Shown piece by piece: positions 1 through 13,979 of a stretch of 64,000 nucleotides of DNA. A model generated the notes under the pieces. That model was not told the DNA's origin. It was given only the letters and a program-made list of their open reading frames with translations, and did not search any database. Source of the DNA: Cristatella mucedo (taxonomy: Eukaryota > Bryozoa > Phylactolaemata > Cristatellidae); the NCBI GenBank assembly GCA_009760855.2, contig WPIO01000038.1:2828501-2892500 (forward strand), in the 5' to 3' direction. Every line of letters starts with the position of its first letter. Position 1 is the stretch's first letter. The translations under genes and the position numbers were made by a program.

Positions 1-479
1 CTCGTTCTCTCTCTCTCTCACGGGAAAGCGGCAAACAATTTATGTCAACACTGGTAATTCGATGAAAGAGAGACAGTGGCAGACCATGCATGCACGCATG
101 CGCCAACTAGACGAGCAACCAAGACAATATACTCTGATGCCGCTAAGAGTGCTACTTTAATCTTAGGGTGTGCCTTAGAGTGCCGTTTCTTTTTATTTAG
201 GACGTCCCTCGGAGTGGTACTTTAATCTTAGGGCTTCTTACGGAGTCAGTCACGCAGCACGGCTCTTGTGCACGGTGGATGGCAACAAGACTGGGCTAGC
301 TAGCTAAGTGTGTGCAAGACTGGGAAAGTCTAAATGGAGAAGTAAATTCTTTCTGGGCACTTGATTGATCGTGGTTGGATAACAGAGCTCGCCTCGGCTG
401 CTGATGTGCGAACTGGGCATAAGCAATGGCGCCATAGGAGACCGCCACGTGCGAGTAGTGTACTCTTATTATCCCTCCC

Positions 480-700
480 CATCCCCCTCGGGTGGTTCGC
501 TGAGCGAGATGGATGGCACAGGCAGTATACTCCTTGAGCATGTGCTCGAAGTATTGCGCAGGCAGCATGCACACCGGGAGGCAACGGCAGCAGAGAGGCA
601 GTGGGTGCTCTCACAACTGACACTAGAATACCGAGTGGAATTACGACCCTCTTTTGTGGCCATCGCTTACACAAAACAGCTTCAGTACTCCCAAATTTTT
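480..700 (-). other. possible 3' exon of the XAF1/TRAFD1-like gene
   Basis: A minus-strand reading here contains closely spaced Cys followed by LPAQYFEHMLKEYTAC, which recalls the C-terminal C2HC finger of the XAF1/TRAFD1 family (C-x2-C, P, H, C). The last spacing is H-x7-C instead of the usual H-x3-C, and I could not fix the splice acceptor. The plus strand is also open here for about 140 codons, so this is only a lead. Confidence 0.15.
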
Positions 701-1239
701 AGTTGGCATCCGACTTCGAGTGGGATATTCTTGGAAACCTTACAAATGCCCCAAATCCGAATGCTGCAATTGCAGCATTGTCATTGCAGCCAGATAATGT
801 CGGTGCTTCGGTCTGTGGTGGCTTAGGTCGGCTTTGCTGTTTTTCGATGAAGAGATTTCACGCTTCGGTGAAAGATAAACGATGACCGTGAATGTCAAGG
901 AGAGACTAGGAGAGGTTTTCATGAGCCCTACTCTCTCTCCCCCACACACAGCGAGCCGTCTTTCTTCGATTGCAGGAAACACGAAACCGATGATCTCGTT
1001 AGGTTGCGTGCAACTACTTCGGATTGTGGGGGCTGCCTGTGGGATTTTTAAAATCTGACAACCACAGCTGCTGGCTTCCTCCAAGCTGGCAGCATGGCTC
1101 AGCTAAAGCCCTAGTGGATTTTATTTAAGTCGTCGATAAGAGTTTAAAGATTTAAGTTTGCACGGTTGCTGAAGACGGCAACGCAAATAAGAGGGTACGT
1201 AGTGGCGCCTACACCGAAAGGAACAGCATAAAAAAGATA

Positions 1240-1430
1240 TGCATAATATATAATTAATTTGTATGGCGCCCCCAAGAGAGCTTAATGTCTATTCAGGCAC
1301 TTCACATATGCCTCGGGGCTCGAGCCGAAGACCTCAGCCAGACCTTCAGGGGTCAGGTCAGGCCGAGAGCACCTTAACCGCTGGACCAAAAGAGCTCGCC
1401 GCCTCCAAATGCTGGAGCGCGCAATTGGGG
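1240..1430 (-). repeat. SINE-2 copy (tRNA-derived)
   Basis: In minus orientation it reads a tRNA-like head (CTGGACCAAAAG... GGTTAAGGTGCTC as A box, GGCTCGAGCC as B-box area) and a tail with GCGCC...AGAGA...TCTCT...GGCGC-type pairing, ending in an AT-rich run. Five more copies lie at 33.5, 34.7, 35.1, 37.7 and 42.4 kb. This copy has an extra direct repeat (ggggtcaggtcaggc) in the head. Confidence 0.75.
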
Positions 1431-1675
1431 AGACAACAGCTCCTACCTATATAGCACTTATATTAATAAAACTACGCACGCCTCAAGACTTGGACTGAAA
1501 AGCCATATCCGTACAGATGAAATAACTTACACGATATTACGCTCATTTTACTAGTTGTAAATGGAGCAATGCTGCCAAGCATTCTTTCGATATGTGAAAC
1601 TTTGATAAGACTGGACCACATGGCGATGGCGATCCAATGCTCAAGCAAGCAACGTTCCTTCTTTCATTAAGAAAA

Positions 1676-1835
1676 TGCTAGCCTATTAAACAGCCTCTTT
1701 TTGTATAGCCGTAGAAGAGCCTTAAAGGCTATCACCACCACTTGCAGTGGCAATTAAGTATCGCCTAACGCAGGATTCGAACCCACGACCTCGGGCCAGG
1801 GTCGTGAAGAGCAACCACCTTAACGACCACATAGC
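1676..1835 (-). repeat. SINE-1 copy (tRNA-derived)
   Basis: The minus strand reads A-box/B-box (GGGTTCGAATCC) followed by a body with a CACTGCAAGTGGTGGTGATAG hairpin-like run and a tail GCTATACAAAAAGAGGCTG. The family is repeated at least ten times in the window. Confidence 0.75.
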
Positions 1836-2061
1836 CAGAACAAATGAGATTCGTACTTGTTCACGCTGCTACTGCCAGCATAGTGGTCAAACGCATGCAC
1901 AACCTCACATGTACATGCGCACACACACACGGGCACACAGACACAGATTCACACACAAACACACACACAAGCACAAGCAAGTACATACACAAACGTGAGA
2001 GCGTGTCCGCGGCTCATGAGCGCCCACTGCACCCTCTGCAGAGGCCTCCGCCCTCACCTAC

Positions 2062-4187
<2,126 letters not shown>

Positions 4188-4536
4188 CTCTCGTCCGCCT
4201 GCTGCTGCGTCTGCTGCTGCTGCTTCGATCCTACGGCAGCAGGCTGAGGTGAGTCCGGCCGTTCAGGTTTGCGAGTGTCGTGGGAGCCGCATCTGCGGTT
4301 TTCGTTGTTGCAAAATTGACGCGCGCTTTGGGGCGTGGCCCGAGGACGAGCGAGCATAAGGAGCACGCGCACGGCGCCGAGTGTGCACGCAAGCGGGCAG
4401 GCATGACCGACGAACGGCCGAACTGCTGCCGCCAGCGCAGTGCTAATAATGTCGGGTCGTTTAACACTGACGTGTTTTCTAAACACTGACAACAGGAGCA
4501 TGTCGAGATTTCCAACTAAAAAAAATACTGGCTGAT

Positions 4537-4700
4537 ATTTAACGGCTTCTTTTGTATAGCGACAGAAGTGCCTTTACGGCTATCACCACCGCTTGCAGCC
4601 ACAACAAAGGATCGCCACCTGCAGCACTCGAGCCCACGACCTCGGGACCGAAGTCGTGAAAAGTAACGGCCTGACCTAGTGCGTGCCATCACGGCTCACC
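4537..4700 (-). repeat. SINE-1 copy
   Basis: The minus strand shows the SINE-1 head with the inverted CACGACTTCGG/CCGAGGTCGTG pair, the B box and the tail GCTATACAAAAGAAGCCG. It lies just upstream of the zinc-finger gene start. Confidence 0.75.
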
Positions 4701-5029
4701 AAATCCCTGCTCACCGAATTCAAGCAAGGGCAAAGGATCGCCTGTACTTCAAGCAAGTGCCACTTGTCTAAAGGCAGAACCAACGGAGGCCATCGCATGC
4801 TTTCTCTCTCCGCCTGCTAAAATTTTAATAACAAATTTGCAATGGGATACAACCTATGGACCTTGCTATACTTGAGTGCCAGATGTGTACAAAGTCACTA
4901 GACCCTGCTCGAGCACCAGGTGACGTAGGAGGAAACAAGCCGGTGACCCTGTGACCCGTCTATTTTAAACTAGGCTCGGACTGCTTCTGCTGTTCACGGT
5001 GCACCTACTGATCCCAAACAAGCAATGTG

Positions 5030-5615
5030 ACTCATTACTTGCAGGTTCTTCCGGCCAGAGCAATAAGGCAAATGGTGCAAAGCGCTTCGGCCACGCTTGC
5101 CTGTCGTCACATTTATACCACTTTTCACAGACCTGCACTAGAACCCAATCGACCTCGAGGTTTTGTCAATCACTTTTAGGTCCCTTCGTACTCGTGCTCT
5201 AGCCTACCTAAACCGAAGTGCTTTATAATTAGGCTAGCCAAATTACCACCTGCTGCTCTTCGGATTCCAAGTCATTTAGCTGTGCCTTAAACAAACCTCG
5301 AATCCTTCGGAGACCGTGCCTTTGGCTCGAATGTTCCCTAAGCCTGGAGCTCTCTCCCGCGTGACGTCACGATACCCCCTGACTCGACACAATTTTAAAG
5401 GAAGCGCACAACTTTTCTCGCACAATTCGCTGGGTCTGTGTGCATTGTCCTTCTTTGTGTGCATGCAGCAGCATGCATCATGCATCCATAATCACTAACC
5501 ATGTTGACATGCTTTCTTTGCAGCAGCTGTTAAGCATCTAGTAAGACACTTAGTTCGGTGAGAGTGCTATACAAACGTACTCCTACTATAAATATTAATA
5601 AAACAAATGAATTCA
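5030..5615 (+). mobile_element. LINE-B (L2/CR1-like) 3' fragment, old
   Basis: Degraded plus-strand match to the LINE-B 3' region: remnants of the PHLAVP / RFSESNS-type C-terminal coding, a CTGACTCGACACAATTTTAAA motif, the ACTAACCATGTTGACATGC spacer, then the GCAGC..TGTTAAGC.TCTAG tail and an AT-rich end. It has many indels and no open frame. Confidence 0.6.
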
Positions 5616-5749
5616 GTGTATTTATCACCAATGCACTCGGGCAAGCTTCAGCCGGTCCGATTTCAATCAACAAGACACTGCATTTCCTTGCTTAGTCAGA
5701 CGACACAAGAGTGCGGTTAGCCCATACTCCTGCCATTTCCGAGCCACGA

Positions 5750-7111
5750 GGAAAACGCCGCTGTCTGTCTGTCTGTCTGGCGATGAAGTGCAGCAGCGGA
5801 GAGTGATCAACACTGGCCGCGCGCCACCTTCGCTCGCGGGACCTTCGTTAGCATGTCTGTCACTGCCGCAAACCCAGACGTCGGGAAAATGGGAGGCCCT
5901 GTTCGTGCAACTCTGTTCACCTGCACCAAGAGCCACATCTCGCCAGCGGCCTCGTCTCGAGATATTTGCGGGAATCGGCAGCAGCAGCAGCAGCATCAGT
6001 CGCGAAAACCACTCGACGCGCGAGCAATCGCGACTACCAAGGTCAAATGCCGCGAGCCCTGCGAACCTGACTGGTGAAGATCAGCCGGCCGGAAGTCGAG
6101 CTTCTAACACCGGCGGCAGCGGCTGCTAGCCGCAGCTGGCAGTCCGCCGCCGGCCTTCTCAAGCAGCAGCAGACGGCCGACGGAGCCTGCGCGGGCGCAT
6201 CGTCCGCTAATAAAAAGCACACCACGTTAGCGAGTCAGCTCCGACCTCGCGTGCGCGCGCGCGGAGGATTTACGGGAATGCTTTCGCTATCGCTCGCGTC
6301 TGCGAATGTTTTGCTCCGAGGGGGAGGGGAAACAAGACGATAAGGTAGGGCAGACTGTGACGCTGCGGCGAGCAGACGCTGCGCGGCGAGCCGTAGCCGA
6401 CGACTAGCGTACGGCGTAGGATTGCGGTGCCGATTGGGCGCCCGGCAAGCGGCGGCTCCAGCTGAGGACGCTCGAAACTCCGAGACGCCGAAAATAGCGA
6501 GCAGAGCCGCGAGGTTTCGCAAGGTCTTCGGCTCAAAAAGAAGAGCAGACATCGATGTGAACGCTCCATTTACGCTTGAATGAGGCAGGAAAAATTCTCT
6601 ACCGACGCTCTTGACTCGGTACGAGCTGGGAGCAAGGCGCGGGTACAAAAGTACGCATTAGCCGCTCCGCAATTCAAATGCCATCCGCTGGGCTCAGTAT
6701 CATTACGTGCACGCACAGAAATCGGCGAATTCGTTCGCTCGCGGGCAATTTACGCGTCAAAGGCGAAAAAGAGTTCGCAGTTTTACCGTCGCCGTCGCTG
6801 GTAATTGCCGTCGCTATTGGACAGCGGCTGCTGCCTAGCAAGGACTACACCAAGAAAGTCTCTGCTGAAGACACGAAAAAATGTGACTTCAATTTTAAAT
6901 ATTCCTAAATATTGGTTAAATTTATTGCACTTGTAAGCGGCTTTCCTTGACGATCGGCAAGCGTCTCCACCGAATGCTGCAGGTATCCCTCCCTAATTTC
7001 CGGTGTCTACCGGGTGGCTCCGCCTGACGCTGTTTGCCGGCTACGCAGCCCCCGTACGAGCGAGTGCTTTGCGTCGAGATCCCCAGCAGCAGCCTCGCCG
7101 ACCGCACCGAC
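5750..7111 (+). promoter_or_regulatory. CpG-rich promoter/5' region between the zinc-finger gene and TIMM10
   Basis: CpG-dense DNA begins abruptly near 5.75 kb, in contrast to the AT-rich flank, and runs into TIMM10 exon 1. The two genes diverge from this interval (start codons at 4187 minus and 7112 plus). Transcription start sites cannot be placed from sequence alone. The open frames here are GC artefacts. Confidence 0.55.
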
Positions 7112-8476
7112 ATGGCGCTGACCGACGCGCAGTCTAAGCTACTCGAGAACCTGGAAATCGAAATGATGGCAGATATGTATAACAGGTGCGCCATTCGGTC
7201 TGCCGCCTCGTGCTGACCGGCAGGCGCGGCTGCGCAGGCTTCTCGTGAGCTAACCTCTGCTAGCCATTAAAAATCCCGCGACCCAGTGACGCTGCTGCTG
7301 CTGTGTATCCTGCTGCTGCACATTCCTCCTCGGAATCTCTGCTCCTCCGAAGCTGCTGCAAGCAACGACGCCACCACTTTTGATCGCTCGAGGCAATGGC
7401 GTTCCGCGTTGCGATGCAGCGCTGAGGGCTCGTTTGCTTCTCTCTGTCGCGATTTCTACGTGGCGAAATACGCGAGGCATTTTTGGAACGCGCCACCATG
7501 TACTGCACGACTTCTTTGAGAGCCTACCCCGACGCTGTCTTGTGTGCTTTGCGGTGCTTCGTCTGTCCGCGTTTTGAATGGCGTCGATGGCGTTTCCGCC
7601 TCGTGCCCTCAACTTGTTCGTAATGTTTCTTTGTTTATGCCGCTAGCCGTTTCTACTATTGTGCTATGAGCATTTCTTTCAAAGATTTTCGACGCGTTGT
7701 CATTCGTTATTTGTTAACGGTAATGACCGCTTCAAACTCGGAGCCTAGTTTTGACCACCTACGGTCTACGTCGGGCAGTTAATTTATGTGGAGGTATCGG
7801 TGTCCTAAGAATGGTCGAGAAGGTAGCACCTGTGTCTGGCCACTGCAGTTGCTTGATTGGATCAGGGCGTATCGTAGAATCGATCGTCTTGCCTATGTAA
7901 TCGCTAAGCAGAGTCTACACACCCGCGTAACGAGCAGCCGCTGGCCACCATGTTGAACAGCTTGCTATGAGCACTGTGCCCATAGCAGACTTATACGGCT
8001 GTATGAGCAAACGATGCCGCATTAGCTGAGCGGCTGAGATTGTACAGTGGTTGGGTCCCTTGGTGCTTGGCCAGGCTGCACTGCATCCGAAGGGACTTGG
8101 GGATGATGCCCCCAGACCCTCGTGCCACCCCGGTGCTCCAGTCCTGGCTTCGCCTCTATGTCGAGCGGTTGTTACTTGAATCAATCGCTCATATTTTGCT
8201 CTCTCATAGGACGCGCGCAGCATGGCACTTTTAAAACTCGAGCGGTCGGCCTGTGAATGAAGGACTGTGCCGATGTCTTGTAGGATGACCGTTGCATGCC
8301 AGAAGAAGTGCATCGCTCCAGCCTACAAGGACAGCGAGCTCACTAAGGCCGAAGCGGTTTGCCTCGACAGGTGTGTTGCCAAATATCTTGATGTGCACGA
8401 TCGGATCGGAAAGAAGCTCACAGCCATGTCAATGCAAGAGGGTGGTGCCGCAGGCACCCCGGTCGTCAAGAGTTAA
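7112..8476 (+). CDS. TIMM10: Mitochondrial import inner-membrane translocase subunit Tim10
   Basis: Two exons, 7112-7185 and 8284-8476, split an Arg codon (AG|GTGCGC ... GTAG|G) and give 88 aa; the human protein has 90. The small-Tim signature is complete: twin CX3C motifs at C30-C34 and C51-C55, 16 residues apart. The runs [10 protein letters not shown] and VCLDRCV.KYLD.H.R.GKKLT are diagnostic of Tim10. In the intermembrane space Tim9-Tim10 hexamers chaperone hydrophobic carrier precursors to TIM22; the four Cys form two disulfides through the MIA40 pathway. No presequence is expected and none is seen. The 1,098-bp intron has no obvious repeat. ATTAAA at about 8713 is a plausible poly(A) signal. 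Confidence 0.96.
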
Positions 8477-8479
8477 CCG

Positions 8480-9280
8480 TGTTGACTTTTTTTAATGGTT
8501 TGCGCTGTGTCGGCGCTCTCGGGCGTTTCACTCTTCACTCCTAGGCTACGTGTTGTCTAGGCACCGATTGCCACCTCCGTGCCCCTTGGTCTAGTTTACT
8601 TTAGACAAACTCGCTGGATGCGGCAGTGGAATGCAGAAGAAAGATATTCGTGCTAATTTTTGCAGAAGCACTGAGTTGGCTGCAACGGCCGTGGTATGTC
8701 TGTATAGTGTGAATTAAATCCACAGTAACTTACAGGCCACCTTACTCGTGCGACTTGTACTATTGGCAACAGCTGTTGGGCTGAAAAGTCTCGAACCATG
8801 CAAGCGCATGTAGCTTGCACGAAAAGTACTCAGCGATTATTTCTAGCTGTAGAGCGTCAGCAACATGCTACTGTTAGTGAGATCTACGAGCGTAGTAGCT
8901 AGCAGCCGAAATCCAGTTTGGGACACCCATCCGAGTCTTTATATGTACCTATAAAAACTACTTTTACTTGACTCAGCTAGTCTGGCCTTTAGGTTTGCAT
9001 GTTTATTGGCTGACAGTGGCGGTGCATTGCATTGCTGAGGTCATTAGTTAGTACGTCGTCGAAGTAATTTGGGTAGGTGGTGGGTAACAGGGCTGCAAGT
9101 CCCCATTCCCAGCTGTCATTAGGGGTTGGCTCACTTTGGGTTGTATTGCTGATGGTGAGTCTCACTATATAGAGCGTTACTTTGTACACTACCACTCACT
9201 GTGTTCTCTTTCACAGTGTAATGACTTACTCCAGGTTTATATAGGGGATGGTTGGTTGCAACGTCCGCCTCGCCAGGCCA
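8480..9280. other. TIMM10 3' flank, no further gene seen
   Basis: After the stop codon come the likely 3' UTR (to about 8.73 kb) and AT-rich sequence with no reading frame or repeat that I recognise. Confidence 0.5.
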
Positions 9281-9560
9281 AAGGGCCCCCATTTATAAAG
9301 CAGCAGACGACCCCTGTTATCACCCCTCAGCCTTGCAGCTGCAATAATGGATGGCCTGCTCCGAGACTTAAACGTTCTGGGCCGTTAAGCCAGAGCACTG
9401 TACACCTGAGCTAAAATCCTGGGGACCTCTTGTAATAATAGTAATACATTCGTTATAGAGCCCTTAGATAAATCAAGCTCTTACTAAGCACTTTACATTT
9501 GCGGCAAAGGAAGCATGATCGAACGGTTAGTGGTAGCATGCTCAATGACAACAAGCACAA
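9280..9560 (-). repeat. Degraded SINE-1 followed by a LINE-B tail
   Basis: 9280-9425 is a worn SINE-1 in minus orientation (TATAAAG.AGCAGA... TGCAGCTGCAATAA). 9428-9565 is a minus-strand LINE-B 3' end: an AATAATAGTAAT start, then GCACTTTACATTTGCGGCAAAGGAAGCATGATCGAACGGTTAGTGG with variants. Confidence 0.6.
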
Positions 9561-10099
9561 CATTGTTTGAAGACTAATGCATTGTTCCCATGTGCCGGCA
9601 CCCTTTTTTATATTACCGAAGCACTCTCTCGTTATGTTAAAAGGGACAACAATCTCTCTTAGGACAACTGCTGTGTTTTAGAGCGAAATGCCGCCAAGAA
9701 ATACACATTTGAAAATAGTCAAGCTTTAATAAGGAACAGAACGCCAAGCAGTAGCTCCATAGAGCATGTGTGTGTGCATCGTAGGGCAGCCGTCCTATGT
9801 ACCATGTCTATGGGACTGAGTGCGACTGGGCGGGCCCACTGGTGATTGACAGTAGTGGTAAGCCAAACAGGTGGGCTGAATAGCCCGAGCTCGAGGTTGG
9901 CACGTTCTTCGGGCCAACCCCTAAAGCTTCATTAGCCATCGAACGTTGCTGTGTTGTAGGTGACATCACAACAACAGCAATACGGACTGATCAGATGCTG
10001 CGAGTAGCGTGTGAGTTTATATGTTATGATCAGTTACTAAGTCGGGGTTTGCCGCGATGACAGTCGCTAGTGATTTGTAGGCTTTTCGAGGAAATACAA

Positions 10100-11030
10100 A
10101 ATGGAATTCACGTTCTCCAAGAAATTTCAAGCTCTTTTTAAGCGGCAACCGAACGGTCAGAGTGAGAAGAGCCAGTAGCGCGACTGGAGGCCCGACTCAA
10201 GTAATTCAGTTACGTAAGCCGGAGCAAGAGAGTGGATATATCTATAGATGAGGGACTGAAGGTTTCTGCCGATAGGCTGTTTAATGGGGAGTCACTGTAG
10301 TGTCACTTTTAGTCACTTTCTCTGCAGACAAGCCTAGCTCCTGAGCTCTGTTCAAACAGTAAGCATCTTATTGCACCGAAAGAATGAGCTGCAGAAGTCT
10401 TTTTATCGGCATGTAGCGAATGAATGGATCAGCTTGCTGGTGGTGTCCTTTTCTAAGCGATCCTGAGTTTTTGCCATGCTACGTAGCTAAAAGTTGGCGG
10501 ACTTTATTGTGGAGCTGGTTTGGTCAGCTAGTCATATTGGAAAAGGACGCTCAAGATTTCGCATAGGGAGCAACAAAAGGCGCGGTTGTCGAACTCGTCA
10601 TTAGGGTAAAGTTCACCGATTTGAGAGCGTAAGAGGTGTTAGAAGGGTCAAAGTGCTAGCAAATCATGTTTCAGAAGGTATATGAAAGCCTAGGTTGTGC
10701 ACGACGACTACATCGGTAGGAGGAAGAGAATAAATTGTGGAAAGAAATAAATTTAGAATAGATCCCTATGTAATTTAGTGGCTCGCCCGATGATGGTACG
10801 CCGTTGGTACCAAAGCTCTTAGAACCGCAACTGAAATACTATATAAATCGTTGCAATGCTTTGTAAATTATGCTCAGGCGATATGGTAGGCGCTTAAGAA
10901 AGACTCGGCGTCCTGGTGACCAGTGGTGTATCAAATGAACGCTGTCCAGAGATCTAGCAGTACTAGCTGAGAAACTATACCTAAGTCAGCATTCCTGAGA
11001 AGGCAGTTAAGCGCTCCCAGCAGTAATTAC
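10100..11030 (-). mobile_element. Very old LINE-B-like remnant
   Basis: The text at 10320-10560 (acaagcctagctcctgagc..., gtggagctggtttggtcagctag) parallels the better-kept LINE-B copy at 54.73-55.0 kb in the same minus orientation, with many substitutions. No open frame survives. Confidence 0.4.
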
Positions 11031-11097
11031 TCCCGCATAATGATTTGCTACAAAACTCGACAGAAACTTCCCATCCCATCCTCGTCGCTAGTTTTGA

Positions 11098-11255
11098 CCC
11101 TGTGTCGTAGCTCAGGGGTAAAGTGCTCGCTCTTCACGACCCAGGTTGTACGTTCGAGTCCTGCAACGGCGATCCTGTATTGCCCTCTGCAAGCGGTAGT
11201 GATAGCCGGAAAGTCTATTTTGCCGCTATACAAATGAGGCTGTCGAAACAGCTAA
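11098..11255 (+). repeat. SINE-1 copy, variant without the palindrome
   Basis: TAGCTCAGGGGTAAAGTGCTCGC (A box) and GTTCGAGTCC (B box), then the SINE-1 body and tail GCTATACAAATGAGGCTGTC. Mistaking it for a tRNA gene is easy, but the cloverleaf is not kept and the tail is the SINE tail. Confidence 0.7.
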
Positions 11256-12610
11256 CTTTTGCTTAGGTGTCAAGTTTGGCTACAAGGCTGTAGCTGGTCT
11301 ATCATTGTTCGTTGAAATGTCATTCATATTAAGCAAAAGAGAAGCTTTGGCGGAATTTGCGTAAGTTCTACGGGTCGTGTTGACCCTAAGACTGATGTAT
11401 ATTTATTATGCGACCAAGCAGAGCAGCAGAAGCAAATCTATGCATCTCAAAAGAACAGGAAGCCATTGGCGGACAAGGTAAAGGTGGACTAGACAAGGTG
11501 GACACTGGTATGGAATAAAGAGAAGATGTTTAACAGTCCAGTGGGGCATTACCTTGGAACTGGACTCTCTGATCTTACTACCTGGCTGAAAAAAAGAAGT
11601 TCAAAAGCGATTTGCGAAATCGCCACAGCGATTGATAGGTAAGGTGGTGTTACCTGAGAGCTATTTTTGAGACGGTTAGACGCTTAGCCTTATGTTTTCC
11701 GGATACGTAGATGATGGCTGATAGGGAAGGGGACAAAAACCAAATAATTATTTGAGATTAAATGTGGCTACATGTACAGAATTTGGTAAAAATCAAGAGT
11801 CAAAAACGCAATAGCGGAATGATGTTTTAGCAAGTTTGTGAGACTTGTAATAAATTAGGCTGGTGTCCAAAAATATTGATCGGGAAATCTAAGAAACTCT
11901 ACACATGCAGGTCAGTTGGGGTATGAAAATAACTATTAAATCGCACGGTACGGTTCGAGGAAAAGAGAATTTACTGAACACAAAGTAATTAAAAAATAAG
12001 TTGTAAATATTATTTATGCTCGAAGATAACTAAATTCCTTTATTTGTATTTAACATATGCTGGAAAGGAAACAGGAAAGGAACCATTTAAGTACCTATAA
12101 GAATTCGCATGAACGGAGCATATACTTCGAGGAAAATGTGAATTTAGCTTATCTTTTGAAATCAATGAGAATAATGATGTCAAACAGTAGTGAGTTGTAG
12201 GCTTTGGGAGCATAGTAGCTGACGACATAGTCTGCAAAGCATTTGATTTTGCTGAGAGATCAACGACTTGCTTAACGCGACCAAAAATTCCGAAATAGAG
12301 CAGTCTTAGTACCTCGAGGTGATGTAACAAAGCAGAGTTCAGCAGCCTAGGGAAGCTTTAATGCGATACGACATCCGCTCGGGGTCCGCCAGCTCGGCCA
12401 TGCCTTCCCTTTGCAGAGGCGTAGAGAGAGCTGTCTGCACCCGGGGACAAAGCTACACATGGCGCCCATCCACTTGTCAAAAATTACTGCAAAATAGCTC
12501 CATCACAGAAGAAATGCAAAAAATACACGCTAGCAGGCATATTGAGTCGAGAAAGTTACTGCATTACAGGTAAAAGGTAGCTTTCACAGCTTTAACATAG
12601 GCGAGTTTTT
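11256..12610. other. AT-rich intergenic DNA
   Basis: Many A-rich stretches and short frames. Parts may be decayed LINE sequence, but I cannot align them with confidence. No gene is seen. Confidence 0.4.
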
Positions 12611-12614
12611 CTGG

Positions 12615-13720
12615 CCTTAAACAATAATAATAACGCATTTGATATAGCACCTTCAGAGAACTCGATCTCTTTCTAGGCACTTTACACTTGCTGCAAAGGA
12701 AGCCCGATCGAATGGTTAGTGGTATCATGCTCGATAAGCACCAAGAATAACATGGTTAGGAGTGATATGCACAGGGTCAGCATGCAAGTTTGATTAGTGG
12801 CAGTATGCAGTGTCAGCACATATAAGCATATAAAGGACGAACCGCAGCGATTCACTAAATATTTTCATAAATAGATATTTTTTAGTTTCTTTTTAAATCT
12901 GGAAAGGTCAGGAGATGTCGTGACACAAGTTGTGAGTGAGGTCCAGGCTGGGAGCATAGGAACTAAAGGCACGGTCTACATAGGATTTGAGATTTGAGCG
13001 AGGTCTGGGTAATCAGTTTATAATAATAATAATTCATTTGATATACCGCCCTCAGAAAACTCAGTCTCTATTTAGGCACTTTGCATCTGCTGCAAAGGAA
13101 GCACGATCAAACGGTTAGTGGTATCATGTTCGATAAACAGCAAGAATAACAGAGTTAGGGGTGCCATGCACAGGGTCGGCATGGAAGTTTAGTTAGTGGC
13201 AGCGTGCTCAGTATCAGCACGCATAAGCACATTAAGGACGAATCACATGGACCCACTAAATGCTGTCCTAAATAGATGCGTTTTAAGTTTCTTCGTAAAT
13301 GTGGAAAAGTCGGGAGATGTCGTGAGTTCGATTCCGAAAAGCGGGCAGTACGATGCTTAGTCTGGTGAGGGAGTAGATCTGATAGGCAAGCTGGAGTCAA
13401 AGAATGATGGAACCTAAAAGTAAGTGACAAAACCTCGAAGTCGATGCGTTACTTGACCGGAAGTCAGTGCAGGTCGGCGAAAAGTGGTATGGTGTGGCAA
13501 CTGCGACGAACACTACAGACAAGCATAGCTGCAGAGTTTTGCACCAGCTGTACGCACCTGAGTGCACAGGCCGGTTGATCAGCAAGCAGCGAGTTACAGA
13601 AGTCAATACGGGATGTCACAAATGAATGGACTAATTTAGATGTGGCGGTTAACTGGTCTATTTCAGTTTTAAAGTCTATACTTTTTAGAGTTTTTTCCCT
13701 ATTATGCCTAACAATGCCGC
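12615..13720 (-). mobile_element. Two successive LINE-B 3' fragments
   Basis: Two minus-strand 3' ends begin with (AAT)n at 12617 and 13020, each followed by the GGCACTTTACACTTGCTGCAAAGG-type tail, the ATGCACAGGGTCAGCATG spacer and decayed reverse-transcriptase C-terminal coding. The second copy extends to about 13.7 kb. The arrangement suggests one insertion into the tail of another. Confidence 0.75.
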
Positions 13721-13979
13721 ATCGGAGAGCCGATCATATCCCATTGATGCTCTCAGATAAAACATGATTATCTTTAGCTTGCTAAAGAAGCGTTCATAAT
13801 TGCAAACTGTTACTTTAGTGCCTCAGTGTCTTCAGTGTATTTTAATGTCTTTAGTGCCGAATCTTGATGTGTGACAAGAAGCATTATACAGTCACATATT
13901 TCGTTGTACAACTCTGTTCAATCAACGTCTGAACATTAGAAGCCTCCATGATCTAGACATTGCTGGCGGAATTTGGTCT

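Noticed and set aside
11098-11255. tRNA gene suggested by A- and B-box matches (also at 38.6, 56.3 and 62.2 kb)
   Set aside because: The sequences share a non-tRNA body and tail repeated across the window, so they are SINEs without a complete cloverleaf.
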